A stretch of 8,897 bases of DNA from Pseudomonadota bacterium (GTDB lineage: Bacteria > Pseudomonadota > Gammaproteobacteria > Burkholderiales > Sulfuricellaceae): NCBI GenBank assembly GCA_021783895.1, contig JAJXTJ010000027.1, positions 1-8,897 on the forward strand. The letters run 5' to 3'. The position numbers and the translations under genes are program-made. The notes under the pieces are model-generated. The model was not told where the DNA came from. It ran no database searches and worked only from the letters and a program-made list of their open reading frames with translations. This document shows, one piece after another, positions 5,948-8,897 of this stretch. The stretch's first letter is position 1. Every line of letters starts with the position of its first letter.

Positions 5948-5963
5948 GCAAATGCATTTTTGC
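5948..5963. repeat. Short inverted repeat in the hslO leader
   Basis: GCAAA and TTTGC flank a six-base loop. The centre contains the perfect palindrome AAATGCATTT (5950-5959). It lies between the predicted -10 box and the hslO start, a position suited to an operator or a small RNA hairpin. No known regulator site is matched. Confidence 0.4.
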
Positions 5964-5976
5964 CACGAGAAATAAT

Positions 5977-6855
5977 TTGAAGCCATCTGACAGCCTGCAA
6001 CGTTTCATGTTCGAGCACGCCGCAGTGCGCGGAGAGATCGTTCATCTGGACGCGACCTGGAAGGCCGTGATGAAGCGGCACGATTACCCGCTGGCACTGC
6101 GCACCGTGCTTGGCGAGCTGATGGCGGCGGCGGCCTTGCTTTCCGCCACGCTTAAATTTTCGGGTTCGCTGATCATGCAGATTCAGGGCGGCGGGCCGGT
6201 CAAGCTGCTGGTGGTGGAATGCGGCGCCGACCTGACGATGCGCGCCATGGCTCACTGGGAAGGCGATCTGGCCGAAGATGCGAACCTGCCCGAGCTGGTG
6301 GGTGAAGGGCGGTTCGTGATCACCATCGACCCTAAAAATGGCAGGCAGACCTATCAGGGCATTGTTGACCTGGAAGGCGGCAGCGTGGCTGCCGTGCTGG
6401 AAAACTACATGCAGCGTTCCGAGCAGCTCGATACGCGGATTCGGCTCGCTGCCGACAGCCATGGCGCGGCGGGCATGTTGCTGCAGAAAATGCCCGATGG
6501 TCCGGAGGCCGATACGGATGCGTGGAACCGCGCCGTGCATCTCGGCGCCACCGTCAAGTCGCGGGAACTGCTCGACTTGCCGGCACGCGAGATCATCCGT
6601 CGCCTGTTCCATGAGGAAGACATCCGCCTGTTTGACGGCGCACCGGTGCATTTCGGCTGCACCTGCTCGCGCGAGCGGGTTGCCAATGCCTTGCGCATGT
6701 TGGGTTACGACGAGGTCCGCTCCCTGCTGGATGAAATCGGCTACATCGAGGCCGACTGCGAATTCTGCAACCAGCATTACGTGTTTGACGCGGTGGATGC
6801 GGAGCAGGTATTCGCCAGCGATGTCGCCAGCCCGTCCAGCCACACCCGGCACTGA
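5977..6855 (+). CDS. hslO: Hsp33 redox-regulated molecular chaperone
   Basis: A cytosolic holdase activated by oxidation. Its C-terminal zinc site releases Zn when four cysteines form disulfides, exposing the substrate-binding surface. The 292-residue product is full length and matches E. coli Hsp33 throughout: the N-terminal FEHAAVRGE, the LATLKF-like stretch ATLKFSG, the GGGPVKLL loop and YQGIVDLEG. The zinc motif is intact, with C228-x-C230 in FGCTCSRER and C261-x2-C264 in DCEFCNQHY. I chose the TTG at 5977, because its product MKPSDSLQRFMFEH aligns with the family N-terminus; the ATG at 6007 would cut ten conserved-position residues. The ribosome-binding site is weak. It is followed by hslR 196 bases downstream, the reverse of the E. 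coli hslR-hslO order. Confidence 0.96.
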   Translation: MKPSDSLQRFMFEHAAVRGEIVHLDATWKAVMKRHDYPLALRTVLGELMAAAALLSATLKFSGSLIMQIQGGGPVKLLVVECGADLTMRAMAHWEGDLAEDANLPELVGEGRFVITIDPKNGRQTYQGIVDLEGGSVAAVLENYMQRSEQLDTRIRLAADSHGAAGMLLQKMPDGPEADTDAWNRAVHLGATVKSRELLDLPAREIIRRLFHEEDIRLFDGAPVHFGCTCSRERVANALRMLGYDEVRSLLDEIGYIEADCEFCNQHYVFDAVDAEQVFASDVASPSSHTRH

Positions 6856-6900
6856 TCCAAAATGTAACTATTCAGGCTAACTGACCGCCCATGGTTTTTT

Positions 6901-7040
6901 ACCGCAAAGGGCGCAAAGGAACGCGAAGGAAGCGGGGTAGGCAGGGTGGGTAGCTTTGATCGCCCAACTCGCAAAACAAGTCAGATTGGCCTTGTTTTGT
7001 GTATTACTTGATGTTGGTTTGCCTTGTGAACCTTTGCGGT
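6901..7040. repeat. Element E: CGCAAAGG-word element with inverted arms
   Basis: The left arm has CGCAAAGG at 6903 and 6912 and CGCGAAGG at 6922. ACCGCAAAGG (6901-6910) is matched exactly by its reverse complement at 7031-7040. About 100 bases lie between the arms. They include a separate 9-bp perfect inverted repeat (next entry). The element fills the gap between hslO and hslR. Confidence 0.85.
6972..6999. terminator. Hairpin in the hslO-hslR gap, possible weak terminator
   Basis: CAAAACAAG (6972-6980) and CTTGTTTTG (6991-6999) form a 9-bp perfect stem with a 10-base loop. The stem is AT-rich and is followed by TGTATTACTT rather than a run of T, so an efficient intrinsic terminator is doubtful. 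It may instead be an internal hairpin of element E. Confidence 0.35.
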
Positions 7041-7051
7041 GAAAGATTTTA

Positions 7052-7456
7052 ATGAGTAGTTCTACAAATGAAAGCGGCGCAGAGCGGCTGCGCATCGACA
7101 AGTGGCTGTGGGCGGCGCGTTTTTTCAAGACGCGCTCCTTGGCGGCGGAGGCGGTCGAAAGCGGCAAGGCGCATCTCAACGGGGTGCGCGTCAAGCCGGC
7201 GAAAGCCGTCGGCATCGGCGACACGCTCGAAATCAGAATCGGCCCGTTCCAGTTCACCGTTGTCGTCTGCGGCCTGTCCCCGCGCCGCGGCCCGGCCAGC
7301 GAGGCGGCGCAGCTCTATCAGGAAACCGCCGAAAGCCGCGCCGCGCGCGAGGCGCTGGCGGCGCAGTTGAAGGCCGAGGCCGTTCATGGCGATACGCGCC
7401 AGGGCCGTCCCACCAAGCGCGACCGGCGCCACATCGTGCGGTTTACCGGTGACTGA
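7052..7456 (+). CDS. hslR: Ribosome-associated heat shock protein Hsp15 (S4 domain)
   Basis: Binds free 50S subunits that still carry a nascent peptidyl-tRNA and helps recycle stalled complexes. The 134-residue product has an S4 RNA-binding domain at about 12-60 (RLRIDKWLWAARFFKTRSLAAEA, then VHLNG-like AHLNGVRVKPAKAVGIGDTLEI). The VVCGLSPRRGPASEA segment and a basic tail (GRPTKRDRRHIVRF, 118-131) are both typical of HslR. Length is normal. The ATG at 7052 is preceded by GGTGA about eight bases upstream; those bases overlap the end of the right arm of element E. It follows hslO on the same strand, and the two stress genes are functionally linked, as in E. coli. Confidence 0.95.
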   Translation: MSSSTNESGAERLRIDKWLWAARFFKTRSLAAEAVESGKAHLNGVRVKPAKAVGIGDTLEIRIGPFQFTVVVCGLSPRRGPASEAAQLYQETAESRAAREALAAQLKAEAVHGDTRQGRPTKRDRRHIVRFTGD

Positions 7457-7495
7457 AGCCCATGGGCGCAACGCGGCGAACAGGATAAGATATCA

Positions 7496-7514
7496 TCAAG
7501 TTGGATCAACTTGA
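7496..7514. repeat. Hairpin downstream of hslR
   Basis: TCAAGTTG and CAACTTGA form a perfect 8-bp stem around a GAT loop, 40 bases after the hslR stop. No T tract follows on either side, so it could be an operator or a weak bidirectional terminator between the convergent genes. Confidence 0.4.
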
Positions 7515-7548
7515 CTGACTACGGTTAAACACGGAAAGGACTTGCTTC

Positions 7549-7668
7549 ATGCGCACCATCGGCCACCGCAAAGCGCGTCCAATTATCAATGGGTGGAGGA
7601 GATTTTCCAGTAGACGCCCGTCTTTGAACAAAGGTCTTCCAAGCCGGTATTGCCGAGCACGCCGTTGA
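7549..7668 (+). other. Short 39-codon frame with a good ribosome-binding site
   Basis: AAAGGA (7535-7540) lies eight bases before an ATG that opens 39 codons (start MRTIGHRKARPIING). The frame runs antisense into the 3' end of the neighbouring 7586-8110 gene and becomes Arg/Ser-rich, as shadow frames do. It may be the beginning of a gene truncated when the neighbour arrived, or chance. I do not recognise it. Confidence 0.2.
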
Positions 7669-8110
7669 TCGCCTGGAAGTAATATTTCACATTGACCTTG
7701 AGGCCATTGCCGAAATCCACCTGGATGGTGGCGCTGTCTTTGCCTACGTAGTTTGGGTCGGGAAGGTAAAAATACAGGGCGGCAGCTGGATCAACTGGGT
7801 CACCACCACTCGGCAGGATAGTACCTACATCGGCCTGGGTAACCAGACGCAGCACCCCATGTTTGGGCTGTTGCAATACAACGGTGGTTGCAGGGCCAGC
7901 GACGGTTTTATTCTCAAATGCCTGCATATAGGCCTGCGCTACAACGATTGGGTCTTCGCCATTCTCAGCCGAGTAATCATGGTTGGGGGCTGGGGAGCAA
8001 ACGCCAAGGGTGCGTATCTTTGTTGTATCGCCAGGCTGTGCCTGGCTAGCTTGCGCGATCATCACTGGCACGTTTTGCGGCGGCACGTTGGGCATATCCA
8101 TGGCAAACAT
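7586..8110 (-). CDS. Unrecognised protein with a beta-sandwich-like segment (174 aa)
   Basis: The ATG at 8110 is fixed by AAGGAG eight bases upstream. There is no signal peptide or transmembrane segment. The N-terminus (MFAMDMPNVPPQNVPVMIAQ) is Pro- and Met-rich and followed by a polar linker. Residues about 76-146 read like one bacterial Ig-like or cadherin-like domain: QQPKHGVL, then LYFYLPDPNYVGKDSATIQV and an alternating strand to KYYF. These resemble the Y-x-P-x-x-x-F/Y-x-G-x-D signature of such domains. Two cysteines (C38 and C161) could pair. Base composition is visibly less GC-rich than hslR and prfC on either side, which suggests transfer. It is convergent with hslR and downstream of prfC on the same strand. 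No function can be assigned; adhesin-like or structural roles are speculation, especially as no export signal is seen. Confidence 0.75.
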   Translation of the reverse strand: MFAMDMPNVPPQNVPVMIAQASQAQPGDTTKIRTLGVCSPAPNHDYSAENGEDPIVVAQAYMQAFENKTVAGPATTVVLQQPKHGVLRLVTQADVGTILPSGGDPVDPAAALYFYLPDPNYVGKDSATIQVDFGNGLKVNVKYYFQAINGVLGNTGLEDLCSKTGVYWKISSTH

Positions 8111-8167
8111 CGTCACTTCTCCTTGGCTGATATTCAGGATCAAAATCAATGGGGTCTCGATTGATCG

Positions 8168-8221
8168 TCAACTAAAAGGGTTGGCTTCGCATTGTTTTTT
8201 TCTCTTGAATGTCATATTCAT
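8168..8221 (-). CDS. Possible 17-residue leader peptide upstream of the 8110 gene
   Basis: CAGGAGAGG directly precedes an ATG at 8221, and a second ATG lies two codons on, nine bases from AGGAG. The frame encodes a lysine-rich peptide (start MNMTFKRKKQC) and stops at 8168, 57 bases before the next start. The strong ribosome-binding site is the only support; it could be a leader or the remnant of a lost gene. Confidence 0.3.
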   Translation of the reverse strand: MNMTFKRKKQCEANPFS

Positions 8222-8241
8222 CCTCTCCTGTTCAGCAAGCT

Positions 8242-8294
8242 TAGGGTGCGTCCCACGCACCATTTCACTATGCTGGTGCGCACGGCGCATCCTA
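8242..8294. repeat. Element F: GGTGCG-word palindromic element
   Basis: Four GGTGCG-like words alternate in orientation. GGTGCGT (8245-8251) and ACGCACC (8255-8261) form a perfect 7-bp stem with a 3-base loop. GGTGCGC (8275-8281) pairs with 8285-8291 with one G-T wobble. The outer ends TAGGGTGCG and CGCATCCTA match as inverted repeats at 8 of 9 positions. It lies 34 bases after the prfC stop and could act as a transcript 3' end, though no T run follows on the prfC-coding strand. TAGGGTGCG-type ends are, from general experience, common dispersed repeats in proteobacteria. Confidence 0.85.
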
Positions 8295-8327
8295 CATTTG
8301 CTCACGCGGTCGCGCGGCTGAAAGCGC

Positions 8328-8897
<570 letters not shown>

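Noticed and set aside
5943..5963. Fur-box-like AT-rich palindrome upstream of hslO
   Set aside because: The match to the Fur consensus is poor (GCAAATGCAT core). I list it only as an uncharacterised inverted repeat.
5905..6852. 315-codon minus-strand open frame across hslO
   Set aside because: It is antisense to the well-supported Hsp33 gene and is rich in His, Gln and Ala, as expected of a shadow frame. It has no ribosome-binding site or recognisable domain.

Overview
The window looks like a stretch of betaproteobacterial chromosome. The gene order HAD phosphatase, pcnB, folK, deoxynucleoside kinase, the HslO and HslR sequences and the RF3 C-terminus all fit that class. A Nitrosomonadales/Gallionellales-type organism is my guess, but the sequence alone does not prove the order.

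Layout. Positions 1-3509 hold four minus-strand genes, read right to left: an HAD-IB phosphatase, pcnB (poly(A) polymerase), folK (folate synthesis) and a deoxynucleoside kinase. pcnB overlaps folK by 11 bases, and folK overlaps the kinase at an ATGA junction. Divergent from these is a CbiM/NikM-like membrane protein (3691-4359, plus), followed by a stretch with no convincing gene. Next come two small plus-strand genes of unknown function (4821-5048 and 5070-5525; the second is Cys-rich) and a small Cys-containing minus-strand gene (5695-5895). This last gene is divergent from hslO (redox-regulated chaperone Hsp33), which is followed by hslR (Hsp15, ribosome rescue). The right end holds an unrecognised, lower-GC protein with a beta-sandwich-like segment (7586-8110, minus) and the C-terminal third of prfC (RF3, minus), which is cut by the window edge.

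The most striking thing that the genes do not explain is a set of six elements lying between or at the edges of genes (about 1133-1274, 3556-3616, 4640-4766, 5544-5670, 6901-7040 and 8242-8294). Each is built from a short word repeated with a period of about 7-10 bases, and each carries inverted copies of that word on its other side. The words differ between elements: GTGAGGN, RGTRATG, CACAGAGG, CACGGGGNN, CGCAAAGG and GGTGCG. The architecture is the same. Several elements touch gene expression signals. One encodes the last residues of PcnB and carries the only evident folK start region, one ends at the hslR ribosome-binding site, and one sits directly upstream of a TATAAT box.

Functionally the window joins RNA decay (pcnB), folate and nucleotide metabolism (folK, kinase), translation termination (prfC) and stress protein quality control (hslO, hslR). 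Several small genes remain unassigned. No rRNA, tRNA, CRISPR array, transposase or complete insertion sequence is visible.
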